Positions 1 through 8,180 of a stretch of DNA of 32,691 nucleotides are shown piece by piece. This stretch comes from Lentisphaeria bacterium UBA1732 (GTDB taxonomy: Bacteria; Verrucomicrobiota; Lentisphaeria; Victivallales; UBA1829), in assembly GCA_002315855.1 (NCBI GenBank), contig DCIG01000021.1, positions 6,172-38,862 of the forward strand, read 5' to 3'. Every line of letters starts with the position of its first letter. Position 1 is the first letter of the stretch. Below the pieces are notes generated by a model, which saw only the letters and a program-made list of their open reading frames with translations, was not told the origin of the DNA and ran no database searches. Position numbers and translations under genes: made by a program.

Positions 1-511
1 CCGGCTGCCCGAACATGCCGCCGAAACCGCCGCCCGGCTGTCCCATACCGAATAATCCTCCAAATGGATTTCCGCCGAAAACAGATTCTCCCCACCCGAA
101 TCCGCCGAAACCGGGATTTCCTCCGATCATGGGAATCCCGCCGAAAGACTGTCCGAATACGCTTTCTCCAAATGAACGACTCCCCCCGAAAGGATTGCCG
201 CTGCGGGGTGAGAAAAGATCAAATGGATTGTCGTTGATTCGTCCGAATATTCCGAATTGATTGAACCCGAAATGACTTTCATTTTTCTTTTGAGAGTCAT
301 CATTCGATGCTTCACCATCTTTCTTTGTCGTCGGCTGCCCGAAGCCGGGAAAACTCCATGGAGACTGCTTCTCTTGCTCTTTCTGAGTACTTTTTGCTTG
401 AACAGCTTGTACTCCGTTGGTCGAATCAGTCTTCTGTTCCTGAGCCGGCACAAGCAATGCGCCGCCCATGAGGCAAAACAGGATGGAAAGAATTTTTGGG
501 GAGCGTTTCAT
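1..511 (-). CDS. exported FG-repeat-rich protein, C-terminus cut by window edge
   Basis: I do not recognise a family. An ATG at 511, with GGAAAAG seven bases upstream, opens a frame of 170 codons that runs off the left edge without a stop. Residues 1-23 form a signal peptide (basic MKRSPK, a hydrophobic stretch, likely cleavage after VPA). Residues 24-80 are polar and Lys/Gln-rich. From about residue 55 the chain is low-complexity, rich in Gly, Phe, Asn and Pro, with 15 Phe-Gly dipeptides (for example GNPFGG, ESVFGQ, GGFGGMFGQ). It starts 15 bp after the anti-sigma stop, so it is the last visible gene of the trx-tilS-sigma-anti-sigma operon and may be a target of that regulatory pair. An envelope or extracellular role is inference from the signal peptide only. 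Confidence 0.8.
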   Translation of the reverse strand, partial: MKRSPKILSILFCLMGGALLVPAQEQKTDSTNGVQAVQAKSTQKEQEKQSPWSFPGFGQPTTKKDGEASNDDSQKKNESHFGFNQFGIFGRINDNPFDLFSPRSGNPFGGSRSFGESVFGQSFGGIPMIGGNPGFGGFGWGESVFGGNPFGGLFGMGQPGGGFGGMFGQP

Positions 512-526
512 TTTCTTTTCCGGTGA

Positions 527-1039
527 TTACTGAAGATATTCCGCAAAATCAGCTTCAAGCTGTGCCAATAACACATCCTGTTCGGAAAGCGTCATATTGT
601 CCAGCGTATTTTCCAAACCGAATGTTACTTCTGCCAGCCGGCCGTCCATTTCTGTTCCCGTCCAGTCGCCTGTCAAGGTCGCCTGTGTAGGCAGAGACAG
701 TTCTGCTGTATAGGGATTTTTCCTTTCCGTGTTGTGGAGGAAGAGAAGTCCGCATACTGCAAATGCGGCTGCCGCCGGTACGGCAATCCGAATCATCGTG
801 CGCAAGCGCATTCTGAACTCCGCCGCGTGGGCTTCCGTTCTTGCCGCCGTCCGGATTGCCGCATCCACTGCCGTCGGCGGCACGGTGCGGGCCGGGGGCG
901 GAAGCGGTGCCTCCATGAAGAACTGCACATCATTTGCCAGCGCCTTGCATTCTTCGCAGACGTCCAAATGTGCGCACACCTCCGGTGTCAGTTCACCGGA
1001 AACGATCTGTTCCAGAAATTTTTCACAAATCAGGTTCAT
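527..1039 (-). CDS. zinc-finger anti-sigma factor, single-pass membrane protein
   Basis: This 170-residue protein is the likely membrane partner that holds the adjacent ECF sigma factor inactive. The N-terminus has a zf-HC2/ZAS-type motif, CAHLDVCEEC, giving the HxxxCxxC zinc signature near residues 24-31. A Pro-rich linker leads to one hydrophobic segment around residues 83-101 (IRIAVPAAAAFAVCGLLFL). The C-terminal ~65 residues would lie in the periplasm and resemble no sensor domain I know. The gene starts 4 bp after the sigma stop, with GAGGTG as ribosome site, the usual sigma/anti-sigma pairing. The signal and the release mechanism cannot be read from sequence. Confidence 0.85.
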   Translation of the reverse strand: MNLICEKFLEQIVSGELTPEVCAHLDVCEECKALANDVQFFMEAPLPPPARTVPPTAVDAAIRTAARTEAHAAEFRMRLRTMIRIAVPAAAAFAVCGLLFLHNTERKNPYTAELSLPTQATLTGDWTGTEMDGRLAEVTFGLENTLDNMTLSEQDVLLAQLEADFAEYLQ

Positions 1040-1043
1040 ATTA

Positions 1044-1622
1044 TCACCTCGGGTCTGATGGTAAAGAGTCCCAATCCTTCAAAAGTTTTTTCATTTGTTT
1101 GACTGCATATTGCATTCGGGCGAGACAGGTGTTCAGCGAACACTGCTGTATCTCCGCAATTTCCTTGAATGGCACCTGCTTCCTGCGTAAGATAAACACC
1201 TCGCGCAATTCAGGCGACAGTTGTTCAAGAGCGGCACTGACTGCCTGCGCCAGCGAATCCTGATCCATGTTTTGCCATGGTTTCTCCGGATTTTGCTCAG
1301 GAAGCGTATCTTCAAGCGAGTTGTCGAACGCCTCTTCTGATCGCCGGGTTGAGGCACGGTACTCATCGATGACCAGATTATGTGCAATCCTCATCAGCCA
1401 GGCCGAAAATTTCTCCTGATTCCGGTAGGATGATAATTTGGAAATCGCTCGTATCCAGGTTTGCTGAAATATATCATCGGCCTGCGAATAATTATTCCTC
1501 AGCAGGTTGTTGATATACGCATACAGCGTTTGTCTGTACCTCTCGTAAAGAACATCGAAAGCCGCGGTCGATCCGCTCAGAAACTCCTGAATGAGTTCCA
1601 AGTCATGTCTGTCGTCACTCAT
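1044..1622 (-). CDS. ECF-family RNA polymerase sigma factor
   Basis: This 192-residue sigma-70 family member shows only regions 2 and 4, the ECF layout. Region 2 is near residues 10-90 (DDIFQQTWIRAISKL, FSAWLMRIAHNLVIDEYR). Region 4 is near 130-180 (LSPELREVFILRRKQVPFKEIAEI, then a helix-turn-helix ending LARMQYAVKQMKKLL). Its ATG overlaps the tilS stop in an ATGA junction, so translation is probably coupled. The anti-sigma gene follows after 4 bp. The target genes are unknown. The exported FG-rich gene downstream is the obvious candidate. Confidence 0.92.
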   Translation of the reverse strand: MSDDRHDLELIQEFLSGSTAAFDVLYERYRQTLYAYINNLLRNNYSQADDIFQQTWIRAISKLSSYRNQEKFSAWLMRIAHNLVIDEYRASTRRSEEAFDNSLEDTLPEQNPEKPWQNMDQDSLAQAVSAALEQLSPELREVFILRRKQVPFKEIAEIQQCSLNTCLARMQYAVKQMKKLLKDWDSLPSDPR

Positions 1623-3463
1623 TCTGCAGAGCCTGTTTGGATATAATTCACGTTTTCACTGTATTTAACGTTTTTTTCCTGCCATTTATTGTGAAAATCA
1701 AAAAACTTTCCGCCTTTTTTTACAAGAAATTCTGCAAATGGACGATCCGCCGGCAGAAGCCCCGTTTTTTCAAATTCTTCGGGATATAACCACTGGTATT
1801 CTTGATGCTCTTGGGGGCAGGGCGTTTCGTCCGAATAAGCGGGGAAAAACGTTACCCGCACATATTTCGTTTCGTAGTCATGTTCCATGGCGTAAATCGG
1901 CGGCATGGCATGGATTTCCATTCCCAGCTCTTCCCGGATTTCCCGTTCGATGCAGTGTTTGGGGGCTTCCCCTTTCTCGATTTTCCCGCCCGGAAATTCC
2001 CAGCCTCCTGCCAAATGTTTCCCTGCCGGACGCGAGCATAGCAGAATCTTCCCGTCATGCCGTATGATGACTGCCGCCGTTACATCCACCAGTTTTTCCA
2101 CGGATAAACGCAGTACATGTTTCGTGGTTTCGTTGATTTTTGCCATTGCGGAACGCCGTATTCCCGGCACCCACACGATTTTCATGGATTCCGGACACCG
2201 CACCATGGGAAAACTTTTTTGCTCTGACGCGCTTTTTTTGGCATCCGTCAAAATCTTTTTCAGCGGTCGGCACTCTCCGTCAGGAAAAATCTCCACGTTT
2301 TCGCCGTTTCGCCGTATTCCCAGTACCAATTTTTCCGGCATTTCATCTGCGTCGAAGAATGCCGCCTCTTTATTCTGTTCAAATTCTTCAGGACACCCGT
2401 CAATGAACTCGGCACGCAGGACTGTTTTCCCGAAGCGGATGACCTTTTGCCTGGTGTAATCCCAAATCACATCCGTTTCTGCCGTTTCCTCTTCATACCC
2501 TGAAAAAATCTTTCCCTCTGCAATCCTTAATGAACCTCCCTCAAAAGGAAGTATTCGCTCTTTTTCTCTGTCTTCCCGTTGAAGTTCCTCATTCAATCGA
2601 TTGATAAAATCTTTGTCGGGAAGCACTTCTGTATCTGATACATCACTCAGGAATCTTCTCATCACGCGCAGCATCACCGCCTTTGGTAATTCCCTCAGCG
2701 TCTTTACATCCAGACAATACGGCTTAACTCCTTGTGCCTGATAGTATTGATTCGCATACCGGTCCAGTGCCTCCGCATCTTCTGCAATCGCCTCCAGCGA
2801 GGCGCAAATCCCCTTCTTTGCCGCCGGAAAAACCTGATACCATTGCGGCAGAATCAGATTCCTCAGTTTGTTTCGCGTATAGTCGTTCCTGTTGTTTGTC
2901 GAATCCACCCGGTACGGAAACTCCAGCCCTTTTGCCGTTGTTTCAATTTCTGCACGTGAAATTTTCAGCATTGGGCGCAGATATGTAACTCCTTCGATTT
3001 CCCGTATTTCTTTCAGTGCATCCAGCCCGCCTGCATTGGAGCCCCGCATTAATCTCATGAAAAATGTTTCAATCCGGTCATCGGCATGATGTGCCAGTGC
3101 CACGGCAAATTTGCGTTTTTCCCGGTTGCGCTTCACATCTCGCCACCAGCTGTGCCGTAGTCGCCTTGCCGCCTCTTCCACGCCTTCCCCGGCGTTGATA
3201 TGATGCGGCACATCCAGCGGCACACATGTAAACGGAATCCCCCATGTTTCACAGACCTTACTGCAAAACTCCGCATCGTCCAGACTTTCTTTCCCTCTCA
3301 GTCCGTGTTCAAAATGAACCGCTTCCAGTTCAAATTCCCCATCACTTCCTTTCATCCGTTCATGCAAATCGTGCAGCTCATGAAGCATGACGAGGCTGTC
3401 TGCGCCTCCGCTGAAAGATGCGCAGATTACCGGAAAAAATGTTGGAAGTTTCAATTCGCTCAT
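1619..3463 (-). CDS. tilS: tRNA(Ile)-lysidine synthetase fused to a MutT-type Nudix hydrolase
   Basis: The first ~455 residues are TilS, which ligates lysine to C34 of the AUA-reading tRNA(Ile). Seen are the PP-loop SGGADS (residues 18-23), HGLRG, AHHADDRIETFFMRLMRGS, DSTNNRNDYTRNKLRN, and a TilS C-terminal region (GIRRNGENV...LKKILTDAK). From about residue 459 a complete Nudix domain follows. Its box has the full G-x5-E-x7-RE-hydrophobic-x-EE-x-G-hydrophobic pattern (GGKIEKGE ... REIREELGM) preceded by GGWEFPG, as in MutT 8-oxo-dGTP hydrolases. TilS alone is usually 430-460 residues, so this is a two-enzyme fusion in one uninterrupted frame. I chose ATG 3463; an in-frame TTG two codons upstream is possible. 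It starts 33 bp after trx and overlaps the sigma gene. Confidence 0.93.
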   Translation of the reverse strand: MSELKLPTFFPVICASFSGGADSLVMLHELHDLHERMKGSDGEFELEAVHFEHGLRGKESLDDAEFCSKVCETWGIPFTCVPLDVPHHINAGEGVEEAARRLRHSWWRDVKRNREKRKFAVALAHHADDRIETFFMRLMRGSNAGGLDALKEIREIEGVTYLRPMLKISRAEIETTAKGLEFPYRVDSTNNRNDYTRNKLRNLILPQWYQVFPAAKKGICASLEAIAEDAEALDRYANQYYQAQGVKPYCLDVKTLRELPKAVMLRVMRRFLSDVSDTEVLPDKDFINRLNEELQREDREKERILPFEGGSLRIAEGKIFSGYEEETAETDVIWDYTRQKVIRFGKTVLRAEFIDGCPEEFEQNKEAAFFDADEMPEKLVLGIRRNGENVEIFPDGECRPLKKILTDAKKSASEQKSFPMVRCPESMKIVWVPGIRRSAMAKINETTKHVLRLSVEKLVDVTAAVIIRHDGKILLCSRPAGKHLAGGWEFPGGKIEKGEAPKHCIEREIREELGMEIHAMPPIYAMEHDYETKYVRVTFFPAYSDETPCPQEHQEYQWLYPEEFEKTGLLPADRPFAEFLVKKGGKFFDFHNKWQEKNVKYSENVNYIQTGSAE

Positions 3464-3496
3464 AGGCAAGATGAAAAGTCAGCCGTCCCCCTTGGC

Positions 3497-3811
3497 TTAT
3501 GCTTCCTCGATTGCCTTGACAAAATCGCGTTTCGGTCTCGCGCCGATGATGGTTTTGACGACTTTTCCGTTCTTCAGAATCAGGACGGTTGGCAAACTTC
3601 TTATTCTGAAATATGCCGCCGTCATGGGAGCCTCGTCTACATCAATCTGTCCTACGACCAGCTTCCCTTTCATTTCACTTGCGATTTCATCGATGAATGG
3701 GGCAATCGTGTGGCAATGCACACACCATTCCGCTCCGAAATCCAGCAGCATCAGTTCCGAATTTGCGTACTCGGCAAAATTGGAATCGTTCATTTTGATA
3801 ATTTCAGACAT
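3497..3811 (-). CDS. trxA: thioredoxin with a CVHC active site
   Basis: This 104-residue single-domain thioredoxin has the usual length and fold markers: DFGAEWCVHCHTIAP with the redox pair in WCVHC, and the cis-proline loop SLPTVLIL. The dipeptide between the cysteines is Val-His instead of Gly-Pro, which in this family alters redox potential. A His before the second Cys is also seen in DsbA-type CPHC sites. There is no signal peptide, so it is cytoplasmic. AAGGAG lies 8 bases before the ATG. It is the first gene of the operon running to the left edge, with a promoter at 4015-4043 and a leader of about 195 nt. Confidence 0.93.
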   Translation of the reverse strand: MSEIIKMNDSNFAEYANSELMLLDFGAEWCVHCHTIAPFIDEIASEMKGKLVVGQIDVDEAPMTAAYFRIRSLPTVLILKNGKVVKTIIGARPKRDFVKAIEEA

Positions 3812-4178
3812 AACATAATCTCCTTAAATGAAATATGAATATCCCCGTTTCCCCCTTGCTGTGCGAAAACTCTTTTGAAATTAATTCCTGGATATTCTTC
3901 CGTTTGACGCATTTGCCAAAAGGTTATCTCGCTTAATCCTGAATAGCCAATATTCCTGATTAATTGAGATGCCCAAAAAGACGATTCTGTCATTTCAGCA
4001 ACTGCATCTCATTACTAATACAGCGGAAAATACTTTTTTTCAAGTCAATTCCGCTGTTTTGTTGTGAATTTTATGAAAAAACCCCTCTCCCGCACTTCTT
4101 CAAAATTTTCATTCCCGTTCTTCTCCGCGAAAACGTGGAAGAGTTTCTCGATTCCGAGTTTCTGAAGATACCCTGAAT
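3812..4178. other. intergenic leader of the trx-tilS operon
   Basis: No gene is supported here. It holds the trx promoter (4015-4043), an inverted repeat around that promoter, one diverged half-copy of the 43-bp repeat (TTTTGAAATTAATTC, 3873-3887) and another overlapping the end of the next gene (TGAATTCAGTTC, 4174-4185). The remaining leader is AT-rich without strong hairpins. Confidence 0.6.
4015..4043 (-). promoter_or_regulatory. sigma-70 promoter of the trx-tilS-sigma operon
   Basis: On the minus strand, TTGAAA (4038-4043) and TATTAG (4015-4020) are separated by exactly 17 bp. The form matches the other promoters of this window. An 8-bp inverted repeat, CAGCGGAA (4021-4028) and TTCCGCTG (4049-4056), brackets the -35 box, so a repressor could compete with polymerase. 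The repressor idea is inference. Confidence 0.7.
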
Positions 4179-5429
4179 TCAGTTCAGAATATCCGGTGTC
4201 ATCAGGGGCAGGGGCGGAAGCTCTTTCCCGCTTTCGTCCCTCGCGTCCCCCTCAATACTCTCTTCTGTTTTTTCTCCTTCCATTTGCTGTAATTCTTTCA
4301 GAAATGGATTCGGATATCCCGCTTTTTCCATGAAATATGCGAAAATCAGATTCACAGCATCACAATAAACAAAATTGCATCGTTCATTGGCATCCATTTT
4401 TTCCGTCAGATTTGCATAACGGTGCAGTGTCTTCCCGCGCGGCACCTGATTTTCTTCAAATTCCGGGTATGCGGCGAGAATCGACTCATCCAGCGAGGCT
4501 CCCTCATGCACCAGCTTGTTTCGCACGTAGGACAGCCAGATTCCGTCGCCCTCGCTGATATGGAAATGTCTGGACAGATTCAGCCCGAATCTTCCGCCGC
4601 CTCCGCAGATTGCATTCATGCACAGAAATAACTCGGTCAGCTTCAGTTCCGTATATTCCCCGCGCAGACGTGCCCCCGAAAAATAACAGCTGAAAATATT
4701 CCGTTTCGTTTTCGCATATCCGCTTTTTGCCAGCCACTCCCACAGCATTCGGAATACTTGCGGCGGCAATGGCAAATCTGCCCCCGGATCAGGTGCCGTC
4801 TGGACGTTCAGGATGATTTTTTGCTCGTGAATCTGTTCCAGCAGTTTGACTTCTGCATTTTGATACAGCGAAAATGCGATTGCACCCGTTTGAATCAGTT
4901 CTTCGGAGAATGCCTGATCGGAACTCATTTGCAGAATCTCGCCGCCCGCCCTTGTTTGGACTTCGATTTTCTGCCCCTCGTATTCTACTTCATCATGAAA
5001 TGCTCTTGCTCGAACTCCTGAAAACCAAAGCACATATTTCTCATTGCACGGGGATGGCTGTGCTTCCGTGCAGTTCATTTCCAGTGTCGAAGCATGGAAT
5101 GAAAATGCCAGATTCAAAGGCTTGACATCCCATTTCGCCTCGTCAAAGGACAGCGATGACCCGAAGGAAACCCAGTATTTAAGACGATTCAAATCAACAT
5201 GATAGACTCGATTCTCATTCGGAATCAGAATCTCCGAAATCTTTAGGTTCTGTGAGAAAAAGTTTAGCGCAACTGCTTGAATCGGAGTAACTAAAATGCG
5301 ACAAAGTATCTTCCTGTCGTGCAGGTCCAGCACACCTTTAACGTCTTTCCACGTAAATTGTCCTTCTTTCCCTTGGATGACTGCGCTCATGACGAACGAC
5401 AGTTTGCATGGAATGTTTTTGATTGGCAT
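4179..5429 (-). CDS. uncharacterised protein with a HEPN-like RNxxxH motif
   Basis: I do not recognise this 416-residue protein with certainty. Residues 1-210 look like a beta-rich domain (GQFTWKDVKGVLDL and following strands). Residues ~222-375 are helical and contain WLSYVRNKLVHEGAS. Here R303-N304 and H308 form the R-(N)-x4-H motif of HEPN domains, many of which are RNases in defence and toxin systems. The order beta domain then HEPN recalls ApeA-type proteins. The last ~35 residues are acidic and proline-rich. It starts 18 bp after the glycosyltransferase, with AAGGAAG as ribosome site, so the two are co-transcribed. Defence RNase is inference; a non-catalytic HEPN role is equally possible. 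Confidence 0.6.
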   Translation of the reverse strand: MPIKNIPCKLSFVMSAVIQGKEGQFTWKDVKGVLDLHDRKILCRILVTPIQAVALNFFSQNLKISEILIPNENRVYHVDLNRLKYWVSFGSSLSFDEAKWDVKPLNLAFSFHASTLEMNCTEAQPSPCNEKYVLWFSGVRARAFHDEVEYEGQKIEVQTRAGGEILQMSSDQAFSEELIQTGAIAFSLYQNAEVKLLEQIHEQKIILNVQTAPDPGADLPLPPQVFRMLWEWLAKSGYAKTKRNIFSCYFSGARLRGEYTELKLTELFLCMNAICGGGGRFGLNLSRHFHISEGDGIWLSYVRNKLVHEGASLDESILAAYPEFEENQVPRGKTLHRYANLTEKMDANERCNFVYCDAVNLIFAYFMEKAGYPNPFLKELQQMEGEKTEESIEGDARDESGKELPPLPLMTPDILN

Positions 5430-5447
5430 CTTTTGCTTCCTTGGAAA

Positions 5448-6629
5448 TTAAGAATGATGGCGGTGAAATAAAACCGGAATCCACTTTTCGATATGGTTTT
5501 CAAGCCAGTATTGTTCCAGTTTACCGTAATTTCTGACTGTTTTTGCCGTATATTCTTCCGGCGTTGCGTCTGCGATTGCCGCGACTTTCCGTTCCAAATC
5601 GTCCGCACTGCTGAAACACGACTCGACGTCTGTATTTTTATAGTTTTCCAAATCCTGTACCAGAATTGGCACACCCTCTGCCCACGATTCAAAAAGTTTG
5701 ATGGGGGATTTGCATTCGTTGAACATCGTTTTTTGCATGGGCTGGATATAGAGGTCTGCCTGAATATTTCTGCGGACTTCAGGATAATCCAGAAAATTCC
5801 CATACTTCACAAACTCAAAATCTCCCTCGTACTGCTGATAAATGGCACTGCTCCCGCCGTGGAAAATAAATTGATAGCGATGTCGGTTTCCCAGAATCCA
5901 TTTTTGGATTTCCGAAAAATCATCCATCCCCCCGTTTCGATTCCTGACGTCAAAATGCGATGGCGAACACGAGAAGCAAATCCTGAATTTGCGTCCTTTT
6001 CTCTTTTGTGCTTTGACCAGTACATCGTTTTCAGAAAAGTGTCCGAACAAAAATTTCGGCGGACAATTGGGCAGAACTTTGAATTTCTTCGGATCAATAC
6101 TGAATTTCTTACTGTAATAATCTGCCAGTTTTTGACAGGTTACCGTAACCAAATCGCTGTGTTCCATATAATACGGAACTACCTCTTTCCCGTCGGAAAA
6201 GATGCTCCGGAAAAAATTATACTGTGGAATATCTTCTTCCACCAGAATATCATCCGTATCATAGATGATTCTCAGTCCTGTCTTTTCCTTGAACGGCAGA
6301 ACGACATACTGCATCCACTCGATTTCACGTTTCTGGTTCAGTCTCTGCAAGACAATGCTGTCCATGATTTTCAGCATTTCGGGAGAGAATACGACTCTTC
6401 CTTCCACGATGGACACTTGTTCCGAAAATCGCTGTTCCAGAATCATGGACGGAAATTTCGACCTGTAGTAAGCGCATCCCCCGGTATCGATTTGGACCAT
6501 CCCGCAATAATGCACCTGATGATCGTCGATGATCTCTCTTGGTGACAGCTCTTGCCGCAAATAGGAATAGGTTTGATTGCTGCTTGCGGAAAGATTGATG
6601 GAGTAGTTCGGATTGGTTAATTTGAACAT
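5448..6629 (-). CDS. GT-B type glycosyltransferase (group 1-like)
   Basis: From ATG 6629 the protein is 393 residues. The C-terminal half has the nucleotide-sugar site of retaining GT4-like enzymes, KSPIKLFESWAEGVPILV, with the usual conserved Glu. Upstream are FDVRNRNGGMDDF and FIFHGGSS strands typical of a second Rossmann domain. There is no signal peptide. The donor and acceptor cannot be told; cell-surface polysaccharide is most common for such enzymes. The frame continues 36 codons upstream to a TTG at 6737, but that part is encoded by the 43-bp repeat and its flank, so I do not include it. No good ribosome site precedes either start. It is co-transcribed with the HEPN-like gene. Confidence 0.8.
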   Translation of the reverse strand: MFKLTNPNYSINLSASSNQTYSYLRQELSPREIIDDHQVHYCGMVQIDTGGCAYYRSKFPSMILEQRFSEQVSIVEGRVVFSPEMLKIMDSIVLQRLNQKREIEWMQYVVLPFKEKTGLRIIYDTDDILVEEDIPQYNFFRSIFSDGKEVVPYYMEHSDLVTVTCQKLADYYSKKFSIDPKKFKVLPNCPPKFLFGHFSENDVLVKAQKRKGRKFRICFSCSPSHFDVRNRNGGMDDFSEIQKWILGNRHRYQFIFHGGSSAIYQQYEGDFEFVKYGNFLDYPEVRRNIQADLYIQPMQKTMFNECKSPIKLFESWAEGVPILVQDLENYKNTDVESCFSSADDLERKVAAIADATPEEYTAKTVRNYGKLEQYWLENHIEKWIPVLFHRHHS

Positions 6630-6697
6630 GGTCTTGAAAAAGGTTTGTGTCGGAAATCGGTGAAACAAGGTTGAGACCCTTGATAGCTCTGTCAGAT

Positions 6698-6767
6698 GAG
6701 CTGATTCCAAAAGATGTCTGTGTCTCGTGAATTTCAAAGCTCCCCGCAGGACGTTTGAAATCAGCTC
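6698..6767. repeat. 43-bp inverted repeat (IR43) copy with extra half-arm
   Basis: The unit at 6725-6767 has left arm ATTTCAAA, core GCTCCCCGCAGGAC and intact right arm TTTGAAATCAGCTC. A further half-arm, GAGCTGATTCCAA, lies at 6698-6710. It starts about 18 bp after the glycosyltransferase -10 box, so it would form the first hairpin in that mRNA. Confidence 0.85.
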
Positions 6768-6785
6768 TTGCAGTCATTGATTCTC

Positions 6786-6813
6786 AATATACATGCGTTC
6801 TTGCAAAAAACAA
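6786..6813 (-). promoter_or_regulatory. promoter of the glycosyltransferase-HEPN operon
   Basis: On the minus strand TTGTTT (6808-6813) and a good TATATT -10 box (6786-6791) are 16 bp apart. The -35 box is weaker than at the other promoters here. Transcription would begin near 6779, leaving a 150-nt leader holding the IR43 copy. Confidence 0.55.
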
Positions 6814-6832
6814 GCTGTTTCCTCTTGTTTTT

Positions 6833-6877
6833 ACAAAAAATCCTTGCGAATCCGGAGATACCATGAACGCAAGGATT
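6833..6877 (-). terminator. intrinsic terminator of hisS
   Basis: On the minus strand AATCCTTGCG pairs perfectly with CGCAAGGATT (6868-6877 with 6839-6848), a 10-bp stem, followed by TTTTTTG. It lies 30 bp after the hisS stop. Confidence 0.85.
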
Positions 6878-6906
6878 GTTAAATTCAGAGAATGAAATCT
6901 CTTCGT

Positions 6907-8160
6907 TTATTTCGCAAGCACGGTTGCCAGTTCATCGAATGATACGGCTGTTTCGTTTCCGTCTGCCATACATTTCAGATTGGCCCGCCCCTGTTCCAGC
7001 TCGCTGTCGCCGATTACAAGCACATAGTCCGCTTTCAACCGGTCGGCGGAACGCATTTGGGACTTCATGCTTTTCGCTTCATATTCCAATGCGGCTGAAA
7101 TCCCCTGTTTGCGCAGTTTTGCCGCCAGTTCCGAATTGAATGCCAGTGCTTTTTCTCCCAGCGAAGCGAGGAAAAGCTGCGGATGTCTGGCTTCCGGTGC
7201 TTTTACTCCCAGTGCTTCACGCACAATCAGCAGACGTTCCATGCCTGCGGCAAAACCCACTCCCGGAAGCGGTTTTTTAAGCCCCGGCAGAGTCAGTTCA
7301 TAGCGTCCGCCTCCCGCGATGGCGCTTTGTCCGCCCAGACCCGAATGCGTCAGCTCGAAAACGGTATGCACGTAGTAGTCCAGTCCGCGCACAAGTCTGC
7401 GGTCTACGGTGAACGGAATATTCTGTTTCGCCAGCAAATCACAGACCTTCGCAAAATAATCTTTGGATTCCTGACTGAAAAATTCAGCCGGGTCCGGTGC
7501 TGTTTCGATGATTTTTCTGCAGCATTCCTGTTTGCAGTCCAGAATACGCCAGATGTTGCGGTTGATTCGTTCCTTGCAGTCGTCGCACATTTCATCCAGA
7601 TGCGCACGGAAATGTTCGGCCAGAACTTTTTCCGATGCCGGACGGTCTGACTGGACGCCGCGGGTGTTCAGCAGCAGGTTGTAGCCCGTGATTCCAGCTT
7701 CCTGCAGAAAATGGCATAGCATGGCGATACATTCCGCATCCAGTCCGGGATTGGCTTCATGTCCTACATTTTCTACGCCGGTTTGATGAAATTGACGCTT
7801 GCGCCCGGCGGCCGGACGTTCCCCGCGAAACATCGGTCCCATATAGAATACCCGGTGTTCCACTCCGTTCGCGGCATCGGTCCCCGCTAAAGCTCGCATG
7901 ACGCCTGCGGTCCCTTCAGGTCGAAGGGTCAGACTGCGGCCTCCGCGGTCCTCAAATGTATACATTTCTTTTTGGACGACTTCAGTTTCTCCGCCGAGTC
8001 CGCGCTGGAATACTTCGGTAAATTCAAAAATCGGAGGACGGATTTCTCCGAATCCATACAGGGGAAATACTTTGCGCGCGGCGGCTTCGAGTTCATACCA
8101 GGCCGTGATTTCTTCTGGGAAAATATCACTGACGCCCGGAGGCGGTATAATTTTGGGCAT
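6907..8160 (-). CDS. hisS: histidine--tRNA ligase
   Basis: This class II aminoacyl-tRNA synthetase charges tRNA(His). From ATG 8160 it is 417 residues, normal for HisRS, beginning MPKIIPPPGVSDIFPEE. Seen are motif 2 (FRGERPAAGRKRQFHQTGVE), the histidine-binding signature LVRGLDYYVHTVFE, motif 3 (GGGRYELTLPG ... GVGFAAGMERLL) and the C-terminal anticodon-binding domain. The frame extends to a TTG at 8193, but those 11 codons come from a 43-bp repeat copy. No strong ribosome site is present. It stands alone, with its own terminator and repeat-filled DNA upstream. Confidence 0.95.
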   Translation of the reverse strand: MPKIIPPPGVSDIFPEEITAWYELEAAARKVFPLYGFGEIRPPIFEFTEVFQRGLGGETEVVQKEMYTFEDRGGRSLTLRPEGTAGVMRALAGTDAANGVEHRVFYMGPMFRGERPAAGRKRQFHQTGVENVGHEANPGLDAECIAMLCHFLQEAGITGYNLLLNTRGVQSDRPASEKVLAEHFRAHLDEMCDDCKERINRNIWRILDCKQECCRKIIETAPDPAEFFSQESKDYFAKVCDLLAKQNIPFTVDRRLVRGLDYYVHTVFELTHSGLGGQSAIAGGGRYELTLPGLKKPLPGVGFAAGMERLLIVREALGVKAPEARHPQLFLASLGEKALAFNSELAAKLRKQGISAALEYEAKSMKSQMRSADRLKADYVLVIGDSELEQGRANLKCMADGNETAVSFDELATVLAK

Positions 8161-8180
8161 GTTGAATATCCGTTTGAGAG

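Noticed and set aside
6325..6777. 150-codon minus-strand frame beginning at ATG 6777 near the glycosyltransferase promoter
   Set aside because: It overlaps the glycosyltransferase in another frame and starts with translated repeat DNA. A leaderless start cannot be excluded, but nothing supports it.
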